Positions 32,690 to 41,578 of a stretch of 47,649 bases of DNA are shown in pieces (within the stretch, counting starts at the first letter, position 1; every line of letters starts with the position of its first letter). This DNA comes from Elusimicrobia bacterium RIFOXYA12_FULL_51_18 (GTDB taxonomy: Bacteria > Elusimicrobiota > Elusimicrobia > Elusimicrobiales > UBA9959): positions 42,851 to 90,499 of the forward strand of contig MGVA01000064.1 of the NCBI GenBank assembly GCA_001800245.1. The letters run 5' to 3'. The notes below the pieces were generated by a model. That model was not told the DNA's origin and did no database searches. It worked only from the letters and a program-made list of their open reading frames with translations. The position numbers and the translations under genes were made by a program.

Positions 32690-34396
32690 ATGCATTCTTC
32701 AAGCCGTTTACGAAAAGGCTTCGGCCTGGTGGAAGCCATGATGGCTATCTTTGTGCTTTCCCTGCTGAGCCTTTCCCTGGCTTACATGTACCAGTACATG
32801 TTCCGTGTTTTTGTAAAGACCCAGCAGAACACCTATACCACCCGCCTTGCAGAAATGGCTTTCACCAAATTTAAGACCGTGGAGTATTATTATCTCTTCG
32901 ACTGCGATTCGGCCCTGCCGAGTTTCGGGCTTACCGGCACTTTCGGGCCGGTGACCCAGCAAAGAACCTCCTATTCCTACCTGGGCATTCTCAACGCGAT
33001 AGACTCAACCGTGAAAAAATACAAAATAGACCGGTGGACCGTTTCAGTGATATATAAAATACGCGATGTCTCCGACGTAAACAGCAACGGCCTTACCGGC
33101 GACTTGCGCGATTTTACCGACGCAAACGGGGACAAAATAGACGACTATGACCCTTCCATAAAATACTACAAGGCAAATCCCGCCTCCGATTCGGACTATT
33201 ACGACACCTACACTTCCACTTCTCTTAATAAGACCGTAAGCGAAGCGCCCGACACCAATCTTAAGGAGGTCACGCTTAAGTTTTACCGCAAGGGCAGCGT
33301 CGTCCACACGCAGACCGAGCTGATCTCGCTTGAAATGCTCACCGGCATAGAAAGCAAGTCAAGCGGAGCGGAACTAAAACTCCTCCTGTCACAACCGGAG
33401 AACAACTCTTACCTTTACAACCTGATGACCACCGCGCGGGCCAACGCCTTCGCGCTGGGCATAAGCAAGTCCTATCCGGCGGATCTTACGGCATACCGCG
33501 CGGACGCGGGTTCCCCTATTACGCTGGCCGGCGAGACTTCGCCCCTCTCCACGGTAAAGGTTTACCGCAATTCGATCGGCACGGTTCTGGACACATTCAC
33601 CGCCGACTCGCTGGGCAATTTTAGTTTCTGGGCCTCCGGCCTTACCACGGCCCTCACGGAGGGAGAGAGCACCATCTACGTTCAGGCCACGAAAGACACC
33701 TTCTTCTCGCCCTACACTCCGCGCAAGGTGATATTGGACCTGAAGCCGCCGGAGATAACCGGCCAAACCCCCACGGGGACCGTCAACGACCTGGTCCCCT
33801 ATGTCGGCGCGGTGCTTACCGACACCATACTTTCCACCGGGATCGCCAGCGGCATTTGCGAGGATGTGACCACAATGAAAGTGAACGGCTCAACGGTACC
33901 TTTCGCTTTTACTTCCGCTACCGGCAGGATCAAATGGGAAGACCCGGCCACGGGGCTGCCTGTAAAGCTTACGAACGGCAACTCCTACACCGTGCTGGCG
34001 GAGGGAGGCGACCGGGCCGGCCACAAGGCCGCCACCACCTGGAACTTCACCGTGGACGTGGACGACACGGACAACTCGGCGCCTTCCATAGCCAACAAAG
34101 TTCCCAGCGGTTTCACGGCCGAGCCGATGCCGGAGATCAGCTGCAAGGTTTTCGACAACCAGTCCGGGATAGACCTCGACAGCATCACCATGAAGCTGGA
34201 CGGGGTGGTAGTGGTCTCTTCGGCCAATATTTCCGGCCACTGGGACGCGGAAGGCCAGCGCGTTTTCTATCAGCAGGAGGCCGCTTTCACAAGCCCCTCC
34301 AGCCATACGGTGGAGGTCACGGCCAGCCATTGGGCGAACGATCCGCCCGATAAAAAGACATCGGTAGACACCTGGGACTTCAACGTAAACTACTAA
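32690..34396 (+). CDS. Large PilV-type prepilin with Ig-like domains
   Basis: The 568-residue protein starts MHSSSRLRKG, then FGLVEAMMAIFVLSLLSLSL. This is a class III signal cut after Gly10, with Glu at mature position 5 and one long hydrophobic helix. It is far larger than usual minor pilins (about 150-250). After a pilin-like part the body has beta-sandwich-like segments: DLKPPEITGQTPTGTVNDLVP (about 350) and PSIANKVPSGFTAEPMPEI (about 466). These resemble bacterial Ig-like domains, including the calcium-rich DVDDTDNSAPS linker. It may act as a pilus-tip adhesin or secretion pseudopilin. It is followed by PilW- and PilX-like genes. Confidence 0.82.
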   Translation: MHSSSRLRKGFGLVEAMMAIFVLSLLSLSLAYMYQYMFRVFVKTQQNTYTTRLAEMAFTKFKTVEYYYLFDCDSALPSFGLTGTFGPVTQQRTSYSYLGILNAIDSTVKKYKIDRWTVSVIYKIRDVSDVNSNGLTGDLRDFTDANGDKIDDYDPSIKYYKANPASDSDYYDTYTSTSLNKTVSEAPDTNLKEVTLKFYRKGSVVHTQTELISLEMLTGIESKSSGAELKLLLSQPENNSYLYNLMTTARANAFALGISKSYPADLTAYRADAGSPITLAGETSPLSTVKVYRNSIGTVLDTFTADSLGNFSFWASGLTTALTEGESTIYVQATKDTFFSPYTPRKVILDLKPPEITGQTPTGTVNDLVPYVGAVLTDTILSTGIASGICEDVTTMKVNGSTVPFAFTSATGRIKWEDPATGLPVKLTNGNSYTVLAEGGDRAGHKAATTWNFTVDVDDTDNSAPSIANKVPSGFTAEPMPEISCKVFDNQSGIDLDSITMKLDGVVVVSSANISGHWDAEGQRVFYQQEAAFTSPSSHTVEVTASHWANDPPDKKTSVDTWDFNVNY

Positions 34397-34409
34397 AAGC
34401 CCCGACATC

Positions 34410-35273
34410 ATGAGACCAATTAAACACCCAAGACCCGGCACCACGCTAGTAGAGCTGATGGTCTATATAGCGATACTCAGCATAGCCGTGGTGATGTTCT
34501 CCAAATTCATGACGGGCTTCATGAAAACCGCAAAGTCTTCGGAAAGCAAAATGCTGGGGTCGGCGGACCTGCGCGGCGCCCTGATAAAAATAGAGGGCGA
34601 CCTCTATGAGGCCAACGAATTCCTCGGCGTCTCAAGAACTTCCATAACCTTCATCTGCGATATACTGAAGAACCCGGCCTGGGACCGGAACGTGGATTTT
34701 GACGGCGACGCCATCCCCAATATAAAAGACACCGACGCGGATAATGACGCCCAGTTAAAATTTTCCCTTGCCCGGGACGACCAGTGGACGGCGGGCTACA
34801 ACCTTGAGGATGACGATGACGACAATGACGGCAACAGGGACGTGGTTATACAGCTCTATTGTTCTTCCGGCACGCTCTGGCGCGTGAGCTCGGTCAACGG
34901 CGGCGCCGGGCAGGCCGTAAAACTGGCCGCGGACATCAGCTCCTTTACTTTCACTTTTTACGGCTCAAAACGGGAAGATCTGGGAAGAGATATAGACCTG
35001 GGCAACGACGGCACCGCCAACACTAACGACGCGGGAGAGGGGGACGGCATAATAAGCGAACGGGAGATAGATTGGGTACTGCCCCCCGTGGCGCCCGCCT
35101 TAGTAGGGGGGCACGGAGACAGGTCCGGCGCCATCGACACCCCGGACGAGCGCAAATACATAACTTCGGCGGAGATCTACATGGAAGCCGATGCTAACCA
35201 TGATAATCAGCCGGACGCGAAGCTGGGCACGGAACTGATGCCCCCGCTGCTGCCGCTTAAAAGGAGGCGCTAG
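34410..35273 (+). CDS. PilW-like prepilin with Asp-rich calcium-type repeats
   Basis: The 287-residue product starts MRPIKHPRPG then TTLVELMVYIAILSIAVVMFS, a prepilin signal with Gly10 at the cut and Glu at mature position 5. The soluble part holds Asp/Asn-rich stretches DFDGDAIPNIKDTDADNDAQ and NLEDDDDDNDGN, like thrombospondin type 3 calcium-binding repeats, which are unusual inside a pilin. The position between a PilV-like and a PilX-like gene supports a minor pilin that helps assemble a pilus or a type II-like pseudopilus. Confidence 0.82.
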   Translation: MRPIKHPRPGTTLVELMVYIAILSIAVVMFSKFMTGFMKTAKSSESKMLGSADLRGALIKIEGDLYEANEFLGVSRTSITFICDILKNPAWDRNVDFDGDAIPNIKDTDADNDAQLKFSLARDDQWTAGYNLEDDDDDNDGNRDVVIQLYCSSGTLWRVSSVNGGAGQAVKLAADISSFTFTFYGSKREDLGRDIDLGNDGTANTNDAGEGDGIISEREIDWVLPPVAPALVGGHGDRSGAIDTPDERKYITSAEIYMEADANHDNQPDAKLGTELMPPLLPLKRRR

Positions 35274-35275
35274 CC

Positions 35276-36550
35276 ATGAAGCAACGGCGCGGCATAGCGT
35301 TGGTGGTGGTGAACCTGCTGGCGGTATTCCTTTTGCCGTTCGTCCTTTACCTCATGCTCACCTCCAACAACTTTTTAAAGAACTCTTTCAGGGAAAAACA
35401 GCAGAAACTGTCCGGCAGTCTCGCCTCCGGCGTCCTGGTGGACTTCATGCGACAGTTCTCTCAAAGCTATTACGAAGGCCATTACGACACCGAGTCCCTA
35501 TCACGCAACCCTGTTTTTCGCTCAGTCGGCTTCTCGTCGGTGGATACGGAAGCGGACGCGCAGGGCCACCGTCTTTACATACACGCCTCCGGCCAGTCCG
35601 GCAGCAGTGCCGCCGCGCCCCTGGCCGACAAGAACCTGTACGGGACCGTGCAGTTCATTTCCGACCTGACCGACTACGGCACCCTCATCGACGGCACCTT
35701 CACTTTGGGCAAAGATAACGCCCTCTATATGGGCAAGTGGTGGATAACCGGCAACCTTACCATTTCAGGGGACAACGTGACCTTCATGGGCGGGCCACTT
35801 ATCGTAGGCGGCAATCTGACCGTGACCGGCTCGAATGTGCGGATAAACGGCGACATTTACTACGAAGGCACGCTCACCGGCACCCCTGTCGTTTCCGGCA
35901 CCAAATACAATTTTTACCCGTCAGACATGACCTATCCCTCCATCAGAAGGACCTATCACCAGGCGAACTACAATTATAAGATAACCGCTGACCCCAGCGT
36001 CATACGCTTCAACGCCTACCCGTCCTCAAGCACTTTCAGCCTGATAGGCACCACCATAACCGTGCCGGTGACCGAAGCCGGAATGATAATTTACGGCGAG
36101 AACGTAAACCTCACCTTATACGGCACCGTCCGGGGGCGGGTAACGGTGGTCACAAGCAACACCAGCGGCACCAAGGGAAAGATAACCATAGGGCTTTTCA
36201 ACCAAAACGCGAACCTGCTGTATTACGATCCGCTCACCGGCGGGACTACGACCTCGGCCGTGTCCGGCAATTCCTTCGCCGCCTTGCCTTCAAACGGCCT
36301 TACTTTCCAGGGAAAGACCACAACCCCCGCGGCGGACCTGACGGTCTGCGGGGTATATTTCGACGGCAGCGCCAACAATATTTCCACGAACGGGAATTCC
36401 TCTAAAAAACTCTATCTCTACGGGACCAGGAACAAGCCGGTCGACCAGAACTTCTCCAGCGGAGTTTACACCTATGACCCCTGGTTGAACACCTTCCCCC
36501 CGCCGGGCCTGCCGGAAAGGCCGGTGCTGGTAACCTGGCATTTACGGTAA
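35276..36550 (+). CDS. PilX/GspK-like pilus assembly protein
   Basis: The 424-residue protein starts MKQRRG then IALVVVNLLAVFLLPFVLYLML. It has a short basic leader ending in Gly and a hydrophobic helix but no Glu at position 5, as in GspK/PilX-type tip subunits. The body is a Ser/Thr/Asn/Gly-rich beta domain with repeats of the type LTISGDNVTFMGG, LTVTGSNVRINGD, suggesting a right-handed beta-helix. AGGAGG lies 8 bases before the ATG (GGCGCTAG in between), just 2 bases after the preceding stop. It is probably the tip or priming subunit of the cluster. Confidence 0.78.
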   Translation: MKQRRGIALVVVNLLAVFLLPFVLYLMLTSNNFLKNSFREKQQKLSGSLASGVLVDFMRQFSQSYYEGHYDTESLSRNPVFRSVGFSSVDTEADAQGHRLYIHASGQSGSSAAAPLADKNLYGTVQFISDLTDYGTLIDGTFTLGKDNALYMGKWWITGNLTISGDNVTFMGGPLIVGGNLTVTGSNVRINGDIYYEGTLTGTPVVSGTKYNFYPSDMTYPSIRRTYHQANYNYKITADPSVIRFNAYPSSSTFSLIGTTITVPVTEAGMIIYGENVNLTLYGTVRGRVTVVTSNTSGTKGKITIGLFNQNANLLYYDPLTGGTTTSAVSGNSFAALPSNGLTFQGKTTTPAADLTVCGVYFDGSANNISTNGNSSKKLYLYGTRNKPVDQNFSSGVYTYDPWLNTFPPPGLPERPVLVTWHLR

Positions 36551-36560
36551 AGGAAAAAGG

Positions 36561-37166
36561 ATGAAAGAGGAAATTCCTTTAGAAAAATTCCTTGAACTGG
36601 GAAACAGGCATGTCGAGCGCGGGGAATTGGATCACGGGATCCATTATTATAACAAGGCGCTGAAAAAAAACCTGGAGGCGCCGGAAATAAACTTTAAACT
36701 GGCCGAAGCTTACCGCCTTAAAGCCGAAAAAGGCGGCAAAGTGTATTACACGCTTGCCGTGGAACAGCTGCGCAGAGCGTTAAAGACCGACCCGCTCAAC
36801 GAGGCGGCGCAGGACAAACTTCTCGTACTGGCGTTAAAAACAGACGCGCTGGACGCGCTGACCAGGGAATACGGGGAAAAGGCAAAAGCCGGCGGCCCTA
36901 ACGCGGATTTTTACGCCAAATATCTTAAGCGCGCCTGCGCCATGGCCGTAATGGGCAGCGAACCGGAAAGACAGCTGTTCGAATACAAGCCGGCGCCGTT
37001 CATGAAATATTTTTTCGATTTCATGATACTTCCCGGCGCCACGCTGACCATCGTGTTAAGCAACTTGAAACCCCAGTTCAAACCTTTCTTTGCCCTCGGG
37101 CTCACCATGTTCCTTTTCTACTGCGCGTACAGGGGCGTACTGTACATGATGATGCGCCGGAAATGA
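36561..37166 (+). CDS. TPR protein with C-terminal membrane helices
   Basis: The 201-residue product has two or three TPR-like motifs (about 5-95; LELGNRHVERGELDHGIHYYNKAL, AVEQLRRALKTDPLNEAAQDKL) and then two hydrophobic helices (about 150-168 and 174-194) anchoring it with the TPR part in the cytoplasm. It follows the PilX-like gene by 10 bases and is likely co-transcribed. It could be an assembly factor of the pilus system. No specific family is recognised. Confidence 0.72.
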   Translation: MKEEIPLEKFLELGNRHVERGELDHGIHYYNKALKKNLEAPEINFKLAEAYRLKAEKGGKVYYTLAVEQLRRALKTDPLNEAAQDKLLVLALKTDALDALTREYGEKAKAGGPNADFYAKYLKRACAMAVMGSEPERQLFEYKPAPFMKYFFDFMILPGATLTIVLSNLKPQFKPFFALGLTMFLFYCAYRGVLYMMMRRK

Positions 37167-37196
37167 AAGTGAGGAAGCCGCGTCATGCGGGATTAA

Positions 37197-37229
37197 CAGT
37201 CTGCCGAAAAACCTGCTCGGAGGTGTTTT
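37197..37229 (+). repeat. Copy of a mobile-element end forming the tal-pgi ribosome-binding region
   Basis: CAGTCTGCCGAAAAACC (37197-37213) then CTCGGAGGTGTTTT (37216-37229) matches the reverse complement of the right end of the element at 41579-41799 with two substitutions and one small gap region. The GGAGG here (37219-37223) is the ribosome-binding site of the gene starting at 37232. Confidence 0.6.
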
Positions 37230-37231
37230 AC

Positions 37232-40200
37232 ATGGATATTTCAAACGAGGTTAAAACCGCGGGCGCCAGCCTCTGGCTGGACAGCCTGAACAGGGACATG
37301 CTTTTAAACGGAGAGCTGGCCGGGATGATCAAGAACCTTGGCGTAACCGGAGTTACCTCCAACCCCTCCATCTTTGAGACCGCCATACTTAAGTCCTCCT
37401 ATTACGCCGGGCCCATAGAAACTCTGGCGGCCGGCGGCGCCACGGCGGAAGCTATATTCGAAACGCTGGAGGTGGAAGATATACAGCGGGCCGCGGATCT
37501 GTTAAAGGGCATCTATGAGAAAACGCGCGGAACGGACGGGTTCGTCAGCATTGAAGTTAAACCCTCACTGGCGCGCGACCCGGTTAAAACCATAAAGGAA
37601 GGGGGACGGCTTTTCGAGAAGATAGGCCGCAGAAACGTTATGATAAAAATTCCGGCCACGGTTGAAGGCGTACGGGCCGGCGGCGACCTTTTAAAAAAAG
37701 GCGTCAATGTTAATTTTACGCTCATCTTTTCTCCCGACAGATATGAGGAAACGGTGAAAGCCTATATCGACGCCCTGACCTGGCGGGTGGAAAACGGGCT
37801 TCCGCTGGACGCTCTGGCGTCCGTGGCCAGTTTTTTCGTCAGCCGCATCGACACCGCCGCGGACGACGAGATAGAAACGCTCATGGCCGCGGAAGACTCT
37901 TTCGACAGCGAGGAACTTTATGATTTCGCCGGTTCCGCGAGGGGCCGGACGGCCATAGCCAATTCGCTGGTGGCCTATAATAAATATTCCTTAATATTCT
38001 CCAGCGGGGAGTTCCGGGCGCTGCAGGAAAAAGGCGCTATGAAACAGCGCATACTCTGGGCCTCCACCGGCGTAAAGAACCCGGCCTACAAGGATACGTT
38101 ATACTCCGACGCCCTGCTCCTGCCGGACTCCATCAACACCCTGCCGGAACCCGCCCTCAAGGCTTTTCTAGCCCACGGCGACCCGGATAAAGCTCCGCTG
38201 CCGGACAGGATGGCGGCCGCGGGATCATTTTTCGCTAAGCTTGAGAGCGCCGGGGTGGATTTTCGTGCCATCCTTGAGTTCCTGGAAAAAGACGGATTAG
38301 ATAAATTTTCCCGCGCCCATGACTCCCTCATCAGCCATATAGAAGAAAAGATCCGCGCGCGCTCGAACACCGTTCCCGCCGGGTCTCCGGCCTTTGAACC
38401 GCCATATGCCGATTACGGCCCGGCGCTGGAGCGGCTCAAGAGGTCGGATTTCGTAAAGCGCCTCTGGAAAAAGGACGCCGGCATATGGAAAACCGGCCCG
38501 GAACATGTGAAGATCATAAACAACTCCCTCGGCTGGCTGGACGCTCCGTTCAGGATGCTCAGCCGGGTGAAGGAGATCGGCCGATTCCGCGACGAGATCA
38601 TGGAAGAAGGGTTCTCAAGCGTTGTCGTGCTGGGCATGGGCGGTTCCAGCCTCGCCCCCGAAGTCATGAGGACAGTGTTTCAGAACCCTAAGAATCCCAA
38701 AATCCACGTACTAGATACCACCGACCCGGGCTGGATCCTGGCCGTTAAAGAAAAGCTGGATATTAAAAAGACTCTTTTCATCTTCGCGAGCAAATCCGGC
38801 GGCACGATAGAACCGGCCGGCCAGTTCAAATATTTCTGGAGCCTGCTGAAAAAAGCCGGAGTAAAAAAACCGGGAAAACACTTCGCCGCCATCACCGATC
38901 CCGGCACAAGCCTGGCGGCGCTCGCTAAGGAAAAGAATTTCCGCAAGGTCTTTATCAACTTCGCGGATATCGGAGGCCGGTTCTCGGCCCTCTCTTATTT
39001 CGGCCTGGTGCCGGCGGCGCTGTGCGGCGCGGACATAAAAAGGCTGCTGGAAGGGGCGATAGACACCGCCAACATGTGCAAAGACCCGGAGATCATTAAA
39101 AATCCGGGCGCTTTGCTCGGCGCCCTGCTAGGCGATATGGCCATTAAGGGGCGTAACAAGCTGACACTTATCATGCCGAGAAAGCTGGAAGCCTTCGGCC
39201 TTTGGGTGGAACAATTGGTGGCCGAGAGCACCGGCAAGGAAGGCAAGGGCGTGGTGCCGGTCTGCATGGAAGAGCTCTCGGGGCCGGAAACCTACCGGGA
39301 AGACCGTTTTTTTGTGAACACGCAGCTTGGCGCGCTTCCGGAACCGGATACAGCCGCCAAACTCGGCAGGCTTAAAATGGCGGGGGCTCCGGTTTATACG
39401 ATCTTTATTAAGGATGTCTATGACCTCGGAGGGGAATTTTTCCGGTGGGAAACGGCCGCTGCCGCGGCATGCGCGCTTCTGGAAATAAACCCATTCGACC
39501 AGCCCGATGTCAAAGAAGCCAAGGATCTGACTGTCAGGGTTCTTGAGACTCTGATCTCCAGAGAAAAGCGGCCGGCGACCAAACCGCAGTTTTTAACGGA
39601 CAAACTCGCCGTGTTCGCCTCAAAGGCGGTCTGCGCGGCCCCAACAGGCGCCTCCGACCTCGGGAATATTTTCCAGAGCCTTTTCTCAGGACTCAAAGAG
39701 AGGGAATATATAGCGCTGCTGGCCTACCTGCCGAATGCCCCTAAGGTGGAAGCGGAACTGAAGATTCTGCGGGAAACCCTCAGGATCGGTACCGGCGCGG
39801 CGACAACACTTTCCTACGGCCCCCGATACCTCCATTCCTCCGGCCAGCTGCACAAAGGCGGCCCAGACACCGCCTTCTTTGTCATATTGACAAATGAGGC
39901 GCAAAATGATATTAATATAACAGGGGAAAAATACACTTTCTGGCAGCTGGAAATGGCGCAAGCCATCGGTGATTTTGAAGCTCTGGACTCCAAAAACAGG
40001 CGCGTTTTACGGGTCCACCTAAAATGTCCTCTCGATAAATCCCTCAGGTATCTTAACGAAAGGATTTCCAGAATAAGCCGGACCAGTGAAGCGCCAGACG
40101 CAGTTCACCAACAAGGGGAGGAAATAGCCATGCTTAAGTTAACCGCTAAGAAGAATAACACAAAGACCGCCGCCAAAACCAAACTCACCAACACGAATGA

Positions 40201-40459
40201 ATACGTGATGCTGGACCATCCCAAGAACCTTGAGAACATCACCTCAAGGCAATACACTATCCGCATATCCGCAAGCAACGCCAATGGCCTGGATATTTCC
40301 ATAGACGACGCTCCCTGGCAGGGTTGCAGGCATTCCGTGGGTTATTGGTGGTTCGACTGGACCAATTTTACTCCCGGCACCCACCAGCTGGTGGCCAGGA
40401 TGCGCACAAACACCGGAGAATATCTCATCTCCAAGAGACGCCGCTGCAAAGTCAGCTAA
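37232..40459 (+). CDS. Transaldolase / glucose-6-phosphate isomerase fusion with extra C-terminal domain
   Basis: The product has 1,075 residues. The first 350 are transaldolase: ASLWLDSLNRDML, GVTGVTSNPSIFET, and Schiff-base Lys139 in RNVMIKIPAT. Residues about 395-900 are phosphoglucose isomerase: VVLGMGGSSLAPEV, FASKSGGTIEPAGQFKYFWS, GGRFSALSYFGLVPAAL. Such Tal-Pgi fusions are known and are about 950 residues long. Here the frame continues through a linker into an additional beta-rich domain of about 110 residues that I do not recognise (CRHSVGYWWFDWTNF). An internal GGGGAGG-ATG at 40115-40132 could start that domain separately. The start at 37232 has GGAGG 8 bases upstream. The enzyme links the pentose phosphate pathway and glycolysis. 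Confidence 0.92.
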   Translation: MDISNEVKTAGASLWLDSLNRDMLLNGELAGMIKNLGVTGVTSNPSIFETAILKSSYYAGPIETLAAGGATAEAIFETLEVEDIQRAADLLKGIYEKTRGTDGFVSIEVKPSLARDPVKTIKEGGRLFEKIGRRNVMIKIPATVEGVRAGGDLLKKGVNVNFTLIFSPDRYEETVKAYIDALTWRVENGLPLDALASVASFFVSRIDTAADDEIETLMAAEDSFDSEELYDFAGSARGRTAIANSLVAYNKYSLIFSSGEFRALQEKGAMKQRILWASTGVKNPAYKDTLYSDALLLPDSINTLPEPALKAFLAHGDPDKAPLPDRMAAAGSFFAKLESAGVDFRAILEFLEKDGLDKFSRAHDSLISHIEEKIRARSNTVPAGSPAFEPPYADYGPALERLKRSDFVKRLWKKDAGIWKTGPEHVKIINNSLGWLDAPFRMLSRVKEIGRFRDEIMEEGFSSVVVLGMGGSSLAPEVMRTVFQNPKNPKIHVLDTTDPGWILAVKEKLDIKKTLFIFASKSGGTIEPAGQFKYFWSLLKKAGVKKPGKHFAAITDPGTSLAALAKEKNFRKVFINFADIGGRFSALSYFGLVPAALCGADIKRLLEGAIDTANMCKDPEIIKNPGALLGALLGDMAIKGRNKLTLIMPRKLEAFGLWVEQLVAESTGKEGKGVVPVCMEELSGPETYREDRFFVNTQLGALPEPDTAAKLGRLKMAGAPVYTIFIKDVYDLGGEFFRWETAAAAACALLEINPFDQPDVKEAKDLTVRVLETLISREKRPATKPQFLTDKLAVFASKAVCAAPTGASDLGNIFQSLFSGLKEREYIALLAYLPNAPKVEAELKILRETLRIGTGAATTLSYGPRYLHSSGQLHKGGPDTAFFVILTNEAQNDINITGEKYTFWQLEMAQAIGDFEALDSKNRRVLRVHLKCPLDKSLRYLNERISRISRTSEAPDAVHQQGEEIAMLKLTAKKNNTKTAAKTKLTNTNEYVMLDHPKNLENITSRQYTIRISASNANGLDISIDDAPWQGCRHSVGYWWFDWTNFTPGTHQLVARMRTNTGEYLISKRRRCKVS
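40115..40459 (+). other. Internal ribosome-binding site and in-frame ORF inside the 3' end of tal-pgi
   Basis: GGGGAGG (40115-40121) precedes an in-frame ATG at 40130 by 8 bases. The frame from there encodes 109 residues: a Lys/Thr-rich start (MLKLTAKKNNTKTAAKTKL), then a compact beta-domain with YTIRISASNANGLDISIDDAPW and a CRHSVGYWWFDW core. It may be made as a separate small protein, as a C-terminal extension of Tal-Pgi, or both. Confidence 0.45.
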
Positions 40460-40506
40460 AACACGGCAATCTGCCGCCACAACCGTCTAGTGCTCTGACC
40501 CCTTTA

Positions 40507-40556
40507 TAGGAGCCTCCGTGAAATAATGCAGGAGGCTCCTAAAGACGGTTTTTCTT
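40507..40556 (+). terminator. Hairpin between tal-pgi and pyruvate kinase
   Basis: TAGGAGCCTCC (40507-40517) and GGAGGCTCCTA (40531-40541) form a perfect 11-bp stem with a 13-base loop, followed after a few bases by GGTTTTTCTTTT. It is probably a terminator. The 3' arm buries the only GGAGG in front of the next gene. Confidence 0.6.
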
Positions 40557-40567
40557 TTAACCGCTAA

Positions 40568-41578
40568 ATGGTAAAGACAAAAATAATAGCCACGCTCGGC
40601 CCGGCAAGCTCCTCCTCCGCGGTGCTGCGCAAAATGTTCTACGCGGGGCTGGATGTGGCCCGCTTTAACTTCTCGCACGGAACCCGGACCGAGACCCTAT
40701 CCCGCATCAACCTGGTGAGATCCCTAAATACAAAATACCGCCGCGGTATAAAGCTGCTGGCCGACCTGAAAGGCAACCGCATACGCGTAGGCGCCCTAAA
40801 AAACCCGCTGGAACTTAAAAAAAAACAAACCGTCTTTCTTGTCAGAGGTCCCGGAGAAAAGAGAACAGCCCGCTTTTCCATCCCCTTTGATTATAAGGGC
40901 GAGATGTCCCGCATTAAAAAAGGCTTCCTGATCTATATAGACGACGGGAACATCCGTCTTGAGGTTATTTCGGTATCTAAAGATTCACTAAAGTGCTCCG
41001 TCATCTCTCCCGCCCTTCTGAAAGAACATAAAGGGATCAACATACCGCAGGCCTCCCTGGATTTCCCGGTGCTGAACCCCGATGACAGGATCGACCTGGA
41101 TTTCGCCATTACCCAGAACTTTGATTATATCGCCCAGTCTTTTGTAAGGACCCGGGCGGACGTTCTGGCGGTCATAAAAGCCGTCAGGGCGGCCGGCAGC
41201 CGGGCCCGGGTTATCTCAAAAATAGAAGCCCGTGAAGCGCTTGAGAACATAGACGAAATAATAGACGTTTCGGACGGGATCATGATAGCCAGGGGCGACA
41301 TGGGCATAACGTTCCCGATCTGGCAGATCCCCATGCTTCAGAAACGCATAATACAAAAGTGCAACCGTCTTAAAAAACCCGTCATAACGGCCACCCAGAT
41401 GCTGGAGTCCATGACCGAACACAGGCTTCCCACCCGCGCGGAAGTATCCGACGTGGCTAACGCGATTTTAGACGGCAGCGACTATGTGATGCTTTCCGGA
41501 GAGACGGCCGCCGGAAAATATCCGGCTGAAACCGTGCGCATGATGAATGAGATCATAAAATATACCGAAGCGCATTAG
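40568..41578 (+). CDS. pyk: Pyruvate kinase lacking the C-terminal domain
   Basis: The 336-residue protein keeps the catalytic A and B domains: R-x-NFSHG in ARFNFSHG, DLKGNRIR (family usually DTKGPEIR), the catalytic Lys and Glu in SKIEAREALENIDEI (usually KIEN), Asp in MIARGDMGI, and TATQMLESM. It stops right after GETAAGKYPAETVRMMNEI, so the regulatory C domain of about 130 residues is missing. Residues that bind PEP, Mg and K appear present, so activity is plausible. The TAG stop is also the left TTAG flank of the inserted element at 41579, raising the possibility of truncation. No Shine-Dalgarno sequence precedes the ATG. Confidence 0.85.
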   Translation: MVKTKIIATLGPASSSSAVLRKMFYAGLDVARFNFSHGTRTETLSRINLVRSLNTKYRRGIKLLADLKGNRIRVGALKNPLELKKKQTVFLVRGPGEKRTARFSIPFDYKGEMSRIKKGFLIYIDDGNIRLEVISVSKDSLKCSVISPALLKEHKGINIPQASLDFPVLNPDDRIDLDFAITQNFDYIAQSFVRTRADVLAVIKAVRAAGSRARVISKIEAREALENIDEIIDVSDGIMIARGDMGITFPIWQIPMLQKRIIQKCNRLKKPVITATQMLESMTEHRLPTRAEVSDVANAILDGSDYVMLSGETAAGKYPAETVRMMNEIIKYTEAH

